Shown: positions 26,166 through 34,193, counted from the stretch's first letter. The stretch: DNA of 41,008 nt from Flavobacterium plurextorum (GCF_002217395.1 NZ_MUHD01000045.1:1-41008); one strand, 5' to 3'. Notes: generated from the letters alone by a model not told the origin. Numbers and translations are program-made.

Positions 26166-26684
26166 TCAATCTTTTGGCGCTAATCCTGAGACTAAAATTG
26201 TTTTATATCCTTTACCGTCATAATAAGAAACAGATTGGACAAGGTAAATTTTACCATCTGTATTTTTAAAATAGGTTTCTCCTTTTAAATATTTTGATTC
26301 GCCTCCAAAATCAGGTATGTTAGATTCTATAACTTCAAATACAAAATCTGAATACGTAATTTTTGACCAATCTATTTTATAGTTTTTTCCTCTATTTTGC
26401 AATTTATGTAAATAAATTAAAGTCCTTCTTCTAAATTCTACAGAAGTCATTACTTGGATTTCGCTTCTAAAATTTCCAAGTTTTGCCTTTTTATCATTTG
26501 CTAAAGCTTTTAATTCTTCATAAGTAATTACTTGAAGATTATAATCATCAATCGTTTTTTTATCAATATTTTTAAGTAGTTCAAAAATATTTTTTCCAAC
26601 ATCTTCCGGTTTACTTATTGACTTTTTGTCACAAGAAAAAAGAGATAAAGTTAAAATAAGAAACGTAATTTTTAATAATTTCAT
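26166..26684 (-). CDS. Predicted lipoprotein of unknown family
   Basis: This 172-residue protein has a signal peptide and lipobox, MKLLKITFLILTLSLFSC (Cys 18). The mature part is mixed alpha/beta, with a helical segment around residues 26-60 and a hydrophobic strand region SDFVFEVIES ... VQSVSYYDGKGYKTILVSGL at the end. I do not recognise a family. It is likely anchored in the outer or inner membrane. It lies 27 nt after the GH3 gene and just before the hairpin. Because of the surrounding polysaccharide genes it may be a surface-polymer accessory factor; this is inference only. Confidence 0.75.
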   Translation of the reverse strand: MKLLKITFLILTLSLFSCDKKSISKPEDVGKNIFELLKNIDKKTIDDYNLQVITYEELKALANDKKAKLGNFRSEIQVMTSVEFRRRTLIYLHKLQNRGKNYKIDWSKITYSDFVFEVIESNIPDFGGESKYLKGETYFKNTDGKIYLVQSVSYYDGKGYKTILVSGLAPKD

Positions 26685-26711
26685 TTTAAGTTTTCTTTAA
26701 TTCGTTATTTT

Positions 26712-28208
26712 TTACTTCAAATTATCCACAATCTTTCTATCATTTGACAATCTCGGAATTTTATTTTGTCCACCTAATTTTCCCTGCGATTTCATGTATT
26801 CCTGAAATCCATTTTTCGAAACTTTGGTAATAACTACTTTTCTCAAAACGTTTCCAGTGATTAAATCATCATAATAAATGTTTTGTTTTCGCATTGAATC
26901 GTCAATTGCTTCCGCAAAATTTTCCATATTCTCTGGTTCTTTTTCAAATTCGATAAACCATTCATGATATGGTAATCCGTTTGATGGCGTAATTTGAGGC
27001 GCTACGGTAAATTCGTTTATTACAATATTTGTTCCTGCAGTAGCTTCCTTCATCGCATTTTCGACTTCATTAGCAATAACGTGTTCTCCAAAAGCAGAAA
27101 TATAATGTTTGATACGTCCTGAAACAATAACTCTATGCGGAAACAAAGAGGTAAACTGAACGGTATCGCCAATATTATAGCGCCAAAGTCCAGCATTTGT
27201 AGAAACTATTAAGGCATAATTAATCCCCATTTCTACTTCGCCAATCGTATAACTTTTTGGTCCCGAACCATCGGGATCGGTAAAGAATTCATCGGCTTTA
27301 ATAAACTCGTAGAAAATTCCCGAATTCAAAAGCAAAAGCATTCCTTTTTGTTTCTGAGAATCTTGATAGGCAAAAAAACCTTCAGAAGCAGGAAACAATT
27401 CGATACTGTCTACTTTGCGGCCAATCATGTTTTCGAACTTTGCACGATAAGGTTCATAATTAACTCCGCCGTAAATAAACAAATTAAAGTTTTTGAATAA
27501 ATCCCCTATTTTCTTACCACCGCTTTTTTCTTGTAAACGCTCAAAATACATTTGTACCCAAGACGGAATTCCCGAAATTATGGTCATATCTTGATTGATC
27601 GTTTCCTCTACAATTGCATTTACTTTAGTATCCCAATCTTCAATACAATTGGTTTTCCAAGATGGCATTCTGTTTTTCTGCAGATATTTTGGTACAAAGT
27701 GCGCTCCAATTCCAGATAATCTTCCAAATTTGATTCCGTATTTTTCAACTAAAATTGGACTTCCCTGTAGGAAAATCATTTTTCCATCTACAAAATCAGC
27801 ATTTCCAGTTTCATAAATATAATGCAAAATCGCATTTCGAGAAGCTTTTATATGAGATGGCATTGACTCTTTTGTAAGCGGAATGTATTTTGCTCCAGAA
27901 GTTGTTCCAGAGGTTTTAGCAAAATAAATTGGTTTTCCCTTCCAAAGAATATTCTCTTCTCCCTGTTTTACTCTATCGATATACGATTTTAAATCTTCGT
28001 AATCTCGAACCGGAACATTCTTTTGAAAATCATCAATTGTTTTTATCTTTTTAAAATGATGATCTTTTCCAAACACAGTTTCTTTTGCATCGCTGATTAA
28101 ACTCTTAAATATTTCATTTTGAGTTTCTACTGGTTTATTGGCCCAAGCCTGTGTTTTATGATATATTTTGCTGGCAAATAGTTTTGCTGCTACTGATTTA
28201 ATAGACAT
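26712..28208 (-). CDS. GH3-family adenylate-forming enzyme
   Basis: This 498-residue bacterial homologue of plant GH3 auxin/jasmonate-amido synthetases is part of the ANL superfamily. Phosphate loop: KTSGTTSGAKYIP (98-110). Motif II: LFPASEGFFAY (about 275). Motif III: RYNIGDTVQFT (about 345). In plants the enzymes adenylate an acyl acid and join it to an amino acid. Bacterial members occur widely in Bacteroidota, with no settled substrate. The gene begins 12 nt after the preceding coiled-coil membrane gene and ends 27 nt before the lipoprotein, so it is operonic. No acyl carrier domain is present. Confidence 0.9.
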   Translation of the reverse strand: MSIKSVAAKLFASKIYHKTQAWANKPVETQNEIFKSLISDAKETVFGKDHHFKKIKTIDDFQKNVPVRDYEDLKSYIDRVKQGEENILWKGKPIYFAKTSGTTSGAKYIPLTKESMPSHIKASRNAILHYIYETGNADFVDGKMIFLQGSPILVEKYGIKFGRLSGIGAHFVPKYLQKNRMPSWKTNCIEDWDTKVNAIVEETINQDMTIISGIPSWVQMYFERLQEKSGGKKIGDLFKNFNLFIYGGVNYEPYRAKFENMIGRKVDSIELFPASEGFFAYQDSQKQKGMLLLLNSGIFYEFIKADEFFTDPDGSGPKSYTIGEVEMGINYALIVSTNAGLWRYNIGDTVQFTSLFPHRVIVSGRIKHYISAFGEHVIANEVENAMKEATAGTNIVINEFTVAPQITPSNGLPYHEWFIEFEKEPENMENFAEAIDDSMRKQNIYYDDLITGNVLRKVVITKVSKNGFQEYMKSQGKLGGQNKIPRLSNDRKIVDNLK

Positions 28209-28220
28209 TTTTTAATGGTA

Positions 28221-28721
28221 TTACTTCTTTTCTTTTTTATTTTTAACAGCTTTAGAATTGGTAGATTCCTTCTCCATTTTCGCAACTTCTTCTCTAAGCT
28301 TAATTTCTTCTTCGGTTGTTTTCATATTTACATCAGAAGGTTCATCAACATCTGCTAATATAGAATCTTTATTGAATTTTGCATATTCTAATTCTCCTTT
28401 CAACACTTTTTGAATCCCTTTTATGTAAGCTTCATTTTTCCTTAAAGCTCTCTCTAATGAATCTGATTTTATGGCGAGTTCCGTTGCATTTCTTTTTAAT
28501 TGTGATGAAGAATATCCGGGAATAAATTCGCGTAAAGGAGTAAAAGCAATAATAAAAGTGGTTACTAATATTAAAAATATACCGCCTAGAGTAAACGTTA
28601 CAAAAACGTTCATTAAGTTGAGTTTAAATGAAAAAATTTCTTCAAAAGTTTCTTCATTCAAGATTACCAAGCGGTTTTTGATGAACAAATTTTTTCTAAA
28701 ATTGAATTTTTTCTTAGTCAT
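28221..28721 (-). CDS. Single-span membrane protein with coiled coil (M23-peptidase N-terminal-like)
   Basis: This 166-residue protein has a basic N-terminus (MTKKKFNFRKNLFIKNR), the segment RLVILNEETFEEIFSFKLNLMNVFV, a transmembrane helix (about residues 38-58) and then a charged, probably coiled-coil periplasmic tail. The N-terminal segment looks like that of Bacteroidota M23/LytM-type peptidases, but the catalytic domain is missing: the protein ends in a lysine/glutamate-rich stretch. It may be an adaptor for cell-wall hydrolysis, or a truncated peptidase; I see no sign of a missing downstream part in the next gene. It has its own TATATTTG -7 motif and starts the long minus-strand operon. 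Confidence 0.75.
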   Translation of the reverse strand: MTKKKFNFRKNLFIKNRLVILNEETFEEIFSFKLNLMNVFVTFTLGGIFLILVTTFIIAFTPLREFIPGYSSSQLKRNATELAIKSDSLERALRKNEAYIKGIQKVLKGELEYAKFNKDSILADVDEPSDVNMKTTEEEIKLREEVAKMEKESTNSKAVKNKKEKK

Positions 28722-28738
28722 TTGGTTAAATATACAAG

Positions 28739-28746
28739 CAAATATA
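28739..28746 (-). promoter_or_regulatory. Promoter -7 element (TATATTTG) at the head of the 28.7-19.8 kb operon
   Basis: This is an exact TAnnTTTG match on the minus strand 17 nt before the ATG at 28721. The nearest TTG upstream is 27 bp away, longer than usual. Confidence 0.5.
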
Positions 28747-28855
28747 GTAATTAATCATATTGCTGCTGTCTGACAAAAATGAGCAAACACAGCAATTTTA
28801 ATATTTTATAGAATATTTAACGCAGTAAGTAATAAATATTTTAAACCAAAAACTC

Positions 28856-28884
28856 TTGTTGTTCGTATATTCTATATACCTTTG
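28856..28884 (+). promoter_or_regulatory. Complete flavobacterial promoter (TTG-N18-TACCTTTG) for tatA
   Basis: TTG at 28856-28858 and TACCTTTG at 28877-28884 are separated by 18 bp, matching the Flavobacterium consensus. It lies about 46 nt before the tatA ATG at 28931. Confidence 0.7.
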
Positions 28885-28930
28885 CGGTAGAATTTGAAAA
28901 TCAATTTGCTTCGGCATTAATTATACAATC

Positions 28931-29113
28931 ATGGGAAGATTAGGTCTTACAGAAATCCTTGTTATAGTAGGTATTGTGATATTACTTTTTGGAGGTAAAA
29001 AAATTCCAGAATTAATGAAAGGTTTAGGAAGCGGAATTAAAGAATTTAAAAACGCTGCTAAAGACGATCAAACTACGCCTCCTGCTAAAAAAGAAGAGGA
29101 AGAAACTAAATAA
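28931..29113 (+). CDS. tatA: Sec-independent translocase subunit TatA
   Basis: This 60-residue protein has the TatA/E plan: an N-terminal transmembrane helix (about residues 5-20), the hinge FGGKKIPELMKGLG, an amphipathic helix (GSGIKEFKNAAK) and an acidic tail. It forms the pore of the twin-arginine translocation pathway in the inner membrane. The phenylalanine-glycine hinge and the length are typical. tatC is not in the window, so the gene is separate from its partner. It has a clear promoter upstream and a strong terminator downstream, so it is probably monocistronic. Confidence 0.95.
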   Translation: MGRLGLTEILVIVGIVILLFGGKKIPELMKGLGSGIKEFKNAAKDDQTTPPAKKEEEETK

Positions 29114-29130
29114 GAATTTACAACCTTATT

Positions 29131-29171
29131 AAAAAATCCCAAGTTACAAATTGTAGCTTGGGATTTTTTTT
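29131..29171. terminator. Bidirectional terminator between tatA and tex
   Basis: The stem pairs AAAAAATCCCAAG with CTTGGGATTTTTT and continues through the ACAA/TTGT pairing. T-runs lie at both ends, so it can serve both the plus-strand tatA and the minus-strand tex transcripts, which converge here. Confidence 0.85.
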
Positions 29172-29187
29172 ATTTCAATTTAGAGTT

Positions 29188-31311
29188 TTACAAAATCATC
29201 GTCAACTGAATTCTCTTTCTGTCCTCATCGACCTCAGTAACTTTTACATCAACATGCTGATGTAATTTTACAACTTCATTCACGTCGCTCACAAAACCGG
29301 CTTTTAATTGAGAAATATGAACCAATCCGCTTTCTTTGATTCCAATGTCAACAAAACAGCCAAAATTGGTAATGTTATTCACAATTCCTGGTAAAATCAT
29401 TCCTGTTTTTAAATCTTTGATTGATTTTACATTTGCATCAAATTCAAAAACCTTAGCCGATTTTCTCGGGTCTAATCCTGGCTTTTCAAGCTCTTTTATG
29501 ATGTCTTTCAGTGTAAGTAAACCAATTTCAGGTGTAATATAGTTTTCGGCCTTAATAAGCGCTGTTTTCTCTTTGTTTGCAATTAAATCATTTACTGAAA
29601 GTTTCAAATCTTTTGCCATTTTTTCAACAACTGGATAAGCTTCTGGATGAACCGCAGAATTATCTAATGGATTTTTAGCATTAGAAATTCGAATAAATGC
29701 CGCACCTTGCTGATATGCTTTATCACCCAAACGCGGAACTTTCTTCAATTGCTTTCTATCTTCAAAAGGACCATTTTCTGATCGATATTGTACAATGTTT
29801 TCAGCCAGCTTCTCTCCTATTCCACTCACATAACTCAGTAAGTGTTTACTTGCTGTATTAATATTAATTCCAACTGAGTTCACACAGCGAATTACAGTAT
29901 TATCTAATTCTTCTTTTAATTTCGTTTGATCAACATCGTGTTGATATTGTCCTACTCCAATTGCTTTTGGATCAATTTTTACCAATTCAGCCAAAGGATC
30001 TGAAAGTCGGCGGCCAATAGAAACTGAGCCACGAACCGTTACATCGTAATTAGGAAATTCTTCCCTCGCAATTTTTGATGCTGAATAAACTGAAGCTCCA
30101 GCCTCCGAAACTATAAAAACCTGTAATGGTTTATCAAACGCGATTTTTTTGATGAAAAACTCCGTTTCTCTCGAAGCAGTTCCGTTACCAATAGAAATGG
30201 CATCAATTTGATAAGCGTTTACCATCGAACGGATTTTCTTGATAGCCATTGTTTCCTCATTTTGAGGCGCGTGCGGATAAATTGTTTCGTTGTATAATAA
30301 ATCGCCTTTTTCATCCAAACAAACTACTTTACAACCACTTCTAAAACCTGGATCAATTGCCAAAATTCGTTTTTCACCTAATGGCGGAGCCAATAAAAGC
30401 TGTCCTAAATTATTAGCAAAAACCTGAATCGAATTAGCATCAGCTTTTGCTTTTGCTTCTTGCAAAGTTTCGTTTCCTATTGCTGGATTCAATAAACGTT
30501 TATAACTGTCCTCGATTGCTAATTGCAAATGAGCTGTTGTACTGTTTTGTTTTTTAATGATAATTTCATCAATAACATCGTAAGCATCATCGATATCAAC
30601 ATCAATTTTCATTTTAACAAAACCTTCATTTTCAGCACGAAGCATAGCTAATAATCTATGTGAAGGTGTTTTAGTTAAAGGTTCTTCCCAATCAAAATAC
30701 TGACTGAATTTTTGTGCTCCTTCTTCTTCGGCTTTCTTTTTTACAACTTTAGTTCCAATAGTTGCTTTTCGCTGATACAATCTACGAAGCTGTTTACGAA
30801 CATAAATATTCTCGTTAATCCATTCTGCAACAATATCACGTGCACCCTGCATGGCAGCTTCTTCGTTAACAACATTTTCATTGATGTATTGAGTAGAAAT
30901 AAAATCTACATCAACATCATTTTCAGACATTATGATTTTCGCCAACGGTTCTAAACCAAATTCGCGCGCAACATCAGCTTTAGTTTTTTTCTTCTTTTTG
31001 TATGGAAGGTAAAAATCTTCTATTTCCTGTAAATCAAAACTCTGCTCTATTTTTTGTTTTAATTCTGGTGTAAGTGCTTTTTGTTCTTCAATTGATTTTA
31101 GAACCGCTTCTTTACGTTTTGTAAGCGTTTCATATTCTTTTTGAAGTTTCGCAATTTGTTCGATTACAACTTCATCAAGATTTCCTGTAGTGTCTTTTCT
31201 ATATCGAGAAATGAACGGAATCGTACAATCTTCCTCTAATAATTTAACGGTATTTTGAATGTTAATTGCTGCAGTTTGAACAGACTTGGCAATGAATTGA
31301 ATATTAGTCAT
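29188..31311 (-). CDS. tex: Tex-family transcription accessory/RNA-binding protein
   Basis: This 707-residue Tex protein shows all the usual domains. The N-terminal helical HTH-like region carries CTIPFISRYRKDTTG and continues with FYLPYKKKKKTKADVA (about 117-132). The YqgF/RNase H-like domain has LAIDPGFRSGCKVV (about 330). A helix-hairpin-helix pair follows (SYVSGIGEKLAENIV and KKVPRLGDKAYQQG, about 500-545). The C-terminal S1 domain has GIVNNITNFGCFVDIGIKES (about 640-660). Tex binds RNA and affects transcription; its exact role is not settled. Length matches the family. It is monocistronic and ends at the shared terminator. Confidence 0.93.
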   Translation of the reverse strand: MTNIQFIAKSVQTAAINIQNTVKLLEEDCTIPFISRYRKDTTGNLDEVVIEQIAKLQKEYETLTKRKEAVLKSIEEQKALTPELKQKIEQSFDLQEIEDFYLPYKKKKKTKADVAREFGLEPLAKIIMSENDVDVDFISTQYINENVVNEEAAMQGARDIVAEWINENIYVRKQLRRLYQRKATIGTKVVKKKAEEEGAQKFSQYFDWEEPLTKTPSHRLLAMLRAENEGFVKMKIDVDIDDAYDVIDEIIIKKQNSTTAHLQLAIEDSYKRLLNPAIGNETLQEAKAKADANSIQVFANNLGQLLLAPPLGEKRILAIDPGFRSGCKVVCLDEKGDLLYNETIYPHAPQNEETMAIKKIRSMVNAYQIDAISIGNGTASRETEFFIKKIAFDKPLQVFIVSEAGASVYSASKIAREEFPNYDVTVRGSVSIGRRLSDPLAELVKIDPKAIGVGQYQHDVDQTKLKEELDNTVIRCVNSVGININTASKHLLSYVSGIGEKLAENIVQYRSENGPFEDRKQLKKVPRLGDKAYQQGAAFIRISNAKNPLDNSAVHPEAYPVVEKMAKDLKLSVNDLIANKEKTALIKAENYITPEIGLLTLKDIIKELEKPGLDPRKSAKVFEFDANVKSIKDLKTGMILPGIVNNITNFGCFVDIGIKESGLVHISQLKAGFVSDVNEVVKLHQHVDVKVTEVDEDRKRIQLTMIL

Positions 31312-31439
31312 TCGTATTTTATTTTAACCTCACAGATGCAAAAGTTATCTTGCAAATTATGCAAAGGTTTTATGTTATTTGTTAGTTTAACTGGATCAAA
31401 AATAAACTAAATATTTAAAAAAATTGTTTCTAATTTACT

Positions 31440-32252
31440 CTAACTTTTTTTTCCTGGAGGCAAGAAATTTTCTCCTGTTACAACACTTTTTCCCGTTTTA
31501 TCTTCTAAAGCAATTCGGGCATTTTTTGCGATTGCTCCTCCTTTTTTACTCGCTTTCGCATTTTCTATTAGTCCTTTTGCTTCATCGCTTTCAGCTATTT
31601 GGCGTGTAGAAAGTTCTGCTAAAGCTGTAAAAATCAATTCTGCCTCAGACATGTGATCTCTTAAATTTTGAGATTGTAAACCTTTAGCTTCTTTATGTTT
31701 TTTGACCGTTAATCCAGTCCATTCTTGGTGAATAATATTGGTTAACAATGCAAATTCATCTTTTTTCTCTACACCAGATTCTTTCCAATAATCTGTCAAT
31801 TTATTACGAGTTTCCTGCCCTGTCATTCGCTGTTGAATCCATTTTTCACTTCGTCCCATATTTTGCCAATTTTCACGAGCGCGGTCTAAACTTTGAGATG
31901 GATCTGACAATTCCTGAATTCTTTCATAACCAACTTTCGCCAGCCATTGTTTAAAAGGTTCTGCTTTTGGAGAAGGAATAGATTGAATTAAACGTAAAAG
32001 TTGTTCTGTGTCAGCTACATCTGTAATTCTTAATTTACCATCCGCAGCTTGCATTTTCAACTGTCCGATTTTATCGGACAGTTGGCTTCCTTCTTTTAAA
32101 AGCTTCGTTTTTAAATCTCCCCAATATTTTCTAGGTCGATCTGTTCCAGTCAAAACTTCAATCACGTCAATTACCGAGAAATACCAAATCTCTTTTTCAG
32201 CATCATAATGACTTCTTACTTTTTTTTGTTCAAATAATTGTACTGGACTCAT
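31440..32252 (-). CDS. BRO-N/DinD-like DNA-damage-inducible protein
   Basis: This 270-residue protein has an N-terminal BRO-N-like domain (about 1-110; VRSHYDAEKEIWYFSVIDVIEVLTG, then PRKYWGDLKTKL). The C-terminal region (about 130-270) carries the DinD-type pattern KHKEAKGLQSQNLRDHMSEAEL, then KTGKSVVTGENFLP. E. coli DinD, an SOS-induced protein affecting RecA function, has the same two-part layout. BRO-N proteins are often phage-derived, and no other phage genes surround this one. It sits divergently from a DUF1294 gene. A SOS operator is not recognisable upstream. The function in this organism is unknown. Confidence 0.8.
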   Translation of the reverse strand: MSPVQLFEQKKVRSHYDAEKEIWYFSVIDVIEVLTGTDRPRKYWGDLKTKLLKEGSQLSDKIGQLKMQAADGKLRITDVADTEQLLRLIQSIPSPKAEPFKQWLAKVGYERIQELSDPSQSLDRARENWQNMGRSEKWIQQRMTGQETRNKLTDYWKESGVEKKDEFALLTNIIHQEWTGLTVKKHKEAKGLQSQNLRDHMSEAELIFTALAELSTRQIAESDEAKGLIENAKASKKGGAIAKNARIALEDKTGKSVVTGENFLPPGKKS

Positions 32253-32310
32253 TTTCTATATTTTATACTTTTAATGAAATATTTTGATTTTTAATACAAC
32301 ACCAAAATAA

Positions 32311-32318
32311 TATCTTTG
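32311..32318 (+). promoter_or_regulatory. Promoter -7 element (TATCTTTG) for the DUF1294 gene
   Basis: This is an exact TAnnTTTG match 17 nt before the ATG at 32336. A TTG at 32284 gives a 24-bp spacer, slightly long. Confidence 0.5.
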
Positions 32319-32335
32319 TTTATGATACTATACCT

Positions 32336-32605
32336 ATGAAAGTTTTTTTTATATCATTATTGTTTATAAATATAATCGTTTTTATTCTTGCTGGATATGA
32401 TAAACATCAAGCCAGAAAAAATAAACAAAGAATCCCAGAAAATACCTTATTTTTTCTAGAAGCAATTGGTGGAACAATTGGTTTATTAACAGCAATGTTA
32501 CTCTTTAGACATAAAACGAGTAAAATGTCATTTATTATAAAATTTTCAATCATTTTTATTCTTCAAGCCGTTTTAGTTTATCTCTATTTAACTCACAAAT
32601 CATAG
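32336..32605 (+). CDS. DUF1294 family membrane protein
   Basis: This 89-residue protein has three hydrophobic helices (about residues 3-18, 36-55 and 66-84). The conserved pattern YDKHQARKNKQRIPENTLFFLEAIGGTIGLLTAM fits the DUF1294 family, where KxxArxxxxRIPE before a helix is typical. Its role is unknown; DUF1294 is found alone or fused to cold-shock domains elsewhere. Here it is stand-alone with its own promoter motif, divergent from the DinD-like gene. Confidence 0.85.
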   Translation: MKVFFISLLFINIIVFILAGYDKHQARKNKQRIPENTLFFLEAIGGTIGLLTAMLLFRHKTSKMSFIIKFSIIFILQAVLVYLYLTHKS

Positions 32606-32671
32606 ATATTAACAATGTTGATAACCTTAAAAAATAAACATATAAAACTGAATTACAGCAATTTAAAAACA

Positions 32672-32705
32672 TAAAAAACCGGATAAATTTTAAAAATCCA
32701 TCCGG
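32672..32705 (-). terminator. Intrinsic terminator downstream of rpiB
   Basis: On the minus strand, CCGGAT and ATCCGG pair around a roughly 15-nt loop that can itself pair further (GGATTTTTAAAATTTA), followed by TTTTTT. It lies about 45 nt past the rpiB stop. Confidence 0.7.
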
Positions 32706-32722
32706 TGTGTTTATTATTTATT

Positions 32723-32743
32723 GGTGCGAAGCACCGGTTTTTT
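32723..32743 (+). terminator. Intrinsic terminator, plus strand, beyond the DUF1294 gene
   Basis: GGTGC pairs with GCACC around a GAA loop, then GG and TTTTTT. It is short and 118 nt past the DUF1294 stop, so it is a weaker candidate than the others. Confidence 0.5.
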
Positions 32744-32749
32744 GACGTT

Positions 32750-33181
32750 TTACGAACAAGCAATCTTGTTTACTCTATTTTGGTGTCTTCCGCCTTCAAA
32801 AGCAGTGGCTAAAAACGTTTCAACAATTTCTACAGCTTGCGGAATAGAAGTAAAGCGTGCCGGAATACTCACAATATTAGCATCGTTGTGTAAACGTGTT
32901 AAATAAGCTATTTCTTTAGTCCAGCATAAACCAGCTCTTACTTTCGGGTGTTTATTAACAGTCATTGCAATTCCGTTACCGCTTCCGCAGATAACGATTC
33001 CAAAATCTGCTTTTCCTTCAGATACATCATTTGCAACAGGATGTCCAAAATCAGGATAATCAACAGAATCCTCAGAATCAGTTCCATAATTAGTTACTTC
33101 ATATCCTTTTGCTTTAAGCATTTCAACAATTGCTTTTTTATACTCTGGTCCTGCGTGGTCGTTTCCTATCGAAATTTTCAT
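32750..33181 (-). CDS. rpiB: Ribose-5-phosphate isomerase B
   Basis: This 143-residue enzyme interconverts ribose-5-phosphate and ribulose-5-phosphate (pentose phosphate pathway). Diagnostic residues are GNDHAG (6-11; His 9 binds phosphate), the catalytic Cys 65 in VICGSGNG (63-70), KVRAGLC (80-86) and HNDANIV (98-104). The ATG at 33181 is the true start: the longer reading from 33220 adds thirteen residues unlike the family. It is transcribed leftward, away from the large AT-rich intergenic region. Confidence 0.95.
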   Translation of the reverse strand: MKISIGNDHAGPEYKKAIVEMLKAKGYEVTNYGTDSEDSVDYPDFGHPVANDVSEGKADFGIVICGSGNGIAMTVNKHPKVRAGLCWTKEIAYLTRLHNDANIVSIPARFTSIPQAVEIVETFLATAFEGGRHQNRVNKIACS

Positions 33182-33228
33182 TTTTAATACTATTAAGTTG
33201 TGTTGTGCAAATTTACTCAATTAATAAA

Positions 33229-33268
33229 TGTTTGCCACGAATTTCCCTAATTTTCACAAATTTTATAC
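33229..33268. repeat. Degenerate CACGAATT-type intergenic repeat
   Basis: Between about 33235 and 33262 three degenerate units follow each other: CACGAATTT, CCCTAATTT and TCACAAATTT. This resembles the 'GCCACGAATT...CACGAATT' intergenic sequences that I recall from Flavobacterium genomes. It could be a decayed copy of such an element, upstream of rpiB. Confidence 0.4.
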
Positions 33269-33299
33269 TTATTAACTTTAAAAAACAGTAATCATAATT

Positions 33300-33959
33300 G
33301 TAAGCTCCATTTTAGAAATTCATATCCTGAAACCCTTATTTTACAACTATCTTACTTTCAAAAACTTATCACTTATTAACATTTTTAATAACTCTATAAG
33401 TATCTCATTATCAATAAAGAATAAACAGCTTTTTTGTTAAAATTTTAAAGTGTTAATAGCAATTCGTAATTCGTTGATATTCAATTAACTTTAAGTTAAC
33501 ATTATTTGTTAATAAGTTGAGATAGAAAATTAGAAGTTTTTTTTGGTTGTGTCAAAAAAAAACCTAATGCAAAACTGCAACTAGAAATCCTAATAAAGTT
33601 TCATGAATTTTTAGAAAAGTTATCAATATCAAAAATACCATTTTCAACAAATATCAACATATGAACTTATCTACAAAATGAATTCATTTTTGGTTGTCAA
33701 CCGTTGTTAATTAAAATACAAAAAGTCTTAAAAATTAAACTTTTAGCTCAAAATAACTATGTTGATAACTCAGAATAACTAAAAGAAACTTCATTTCAAT
33801 ACTTTTAAAAATAAATTTATTCGACATATTAACACACTATAATAACAACCAAATTTTTTTAAATTTTTAAAAATCTTTTTTATTGTATTTAATATATGTT
33901 GAAAACTAAAATAGTTTAAAAAGAAAAAAAATGAATTTAGTTTGAAAAAAAGAAACTGT
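33300..33959. other. AT-rich gene-free region, candidate chromosomal replication origin
   Basis: About 660 bp hold no plausible gene on either strand. DnaA-box-like nonamers are TTATCAATA (33408 and 33620), ATATCAACA (33651), TTATCTACA (33667) and TTATCAACA (33760-33768, minus strand), plus TTATTAACA at 33373 and, inverted, at 33507-33515. A palindrome GGTTGTCAACC lies at 33692-33702. The stretch 33841-33960 is nearly pure A/T and could be a duplex-unwinding element. Genes to the left are mostly on the minus strand (about 24 of 33) and the large genes to the right are on the plus strand. In such AT-rich DNA single boxes occur by chance, so this is only a hypothesis. Confidence 0.4.
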
Positions 33960-34193
33960 TTAAACGATTTTAAGAGGATTGTTCAAGTTGTCTAGAATTT
34001 CTTGAACTTGTTCGAAATCGTTTGGATGAACTTTGAGTTTGATTCCGCCAAGCGCAGTTGAGTACATTGGGACAACTGAAAGTGTCATTTCGTTTTCAAA
34101 AAAATATGGAATTTCCTCTTGTTCCAGTAAGTGTTTGAGAACTACGGTTTCGTGCTGATAATTGAATGTAGCGATGGTTTGAAAGCTTTCCAT
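33960..34193 (-). CDS. DUF2007-family small protein
   Basis: This 77-residue soluble protein fits the DUF2007 pattern (putative signal-transducing protein): an N-terminal beta-strand plus helix (TIATFNYQHETVVLKHLLEQEEIPYFFEN), a short loop with PMYSTALGGIKLKV, and a C-terminal helix (DFEQVQEILDN). The fold is ferredoxin-like. DUF2007 proteins are small and of unknown function. It is transcribed toward the AT-rich region and stands divergent to rnr. Confidence 0.8.
   Translation of the reverse strand: MESFQTIATFNYQHETVVLKHLLEQEEIPYFFENEMTLSVVPMYSTALGGIKLKVHPNDFEQVQEILDNLNNPLKIV

Noticed and set aside
33692..33702. Palindrome GGTTGTCAACC as an operator or resolvase site
   Set aside because: A single 11-bp palindrome without a partner copy or a nearby regulator gene is not enough; it is noted only within the candidate origin.
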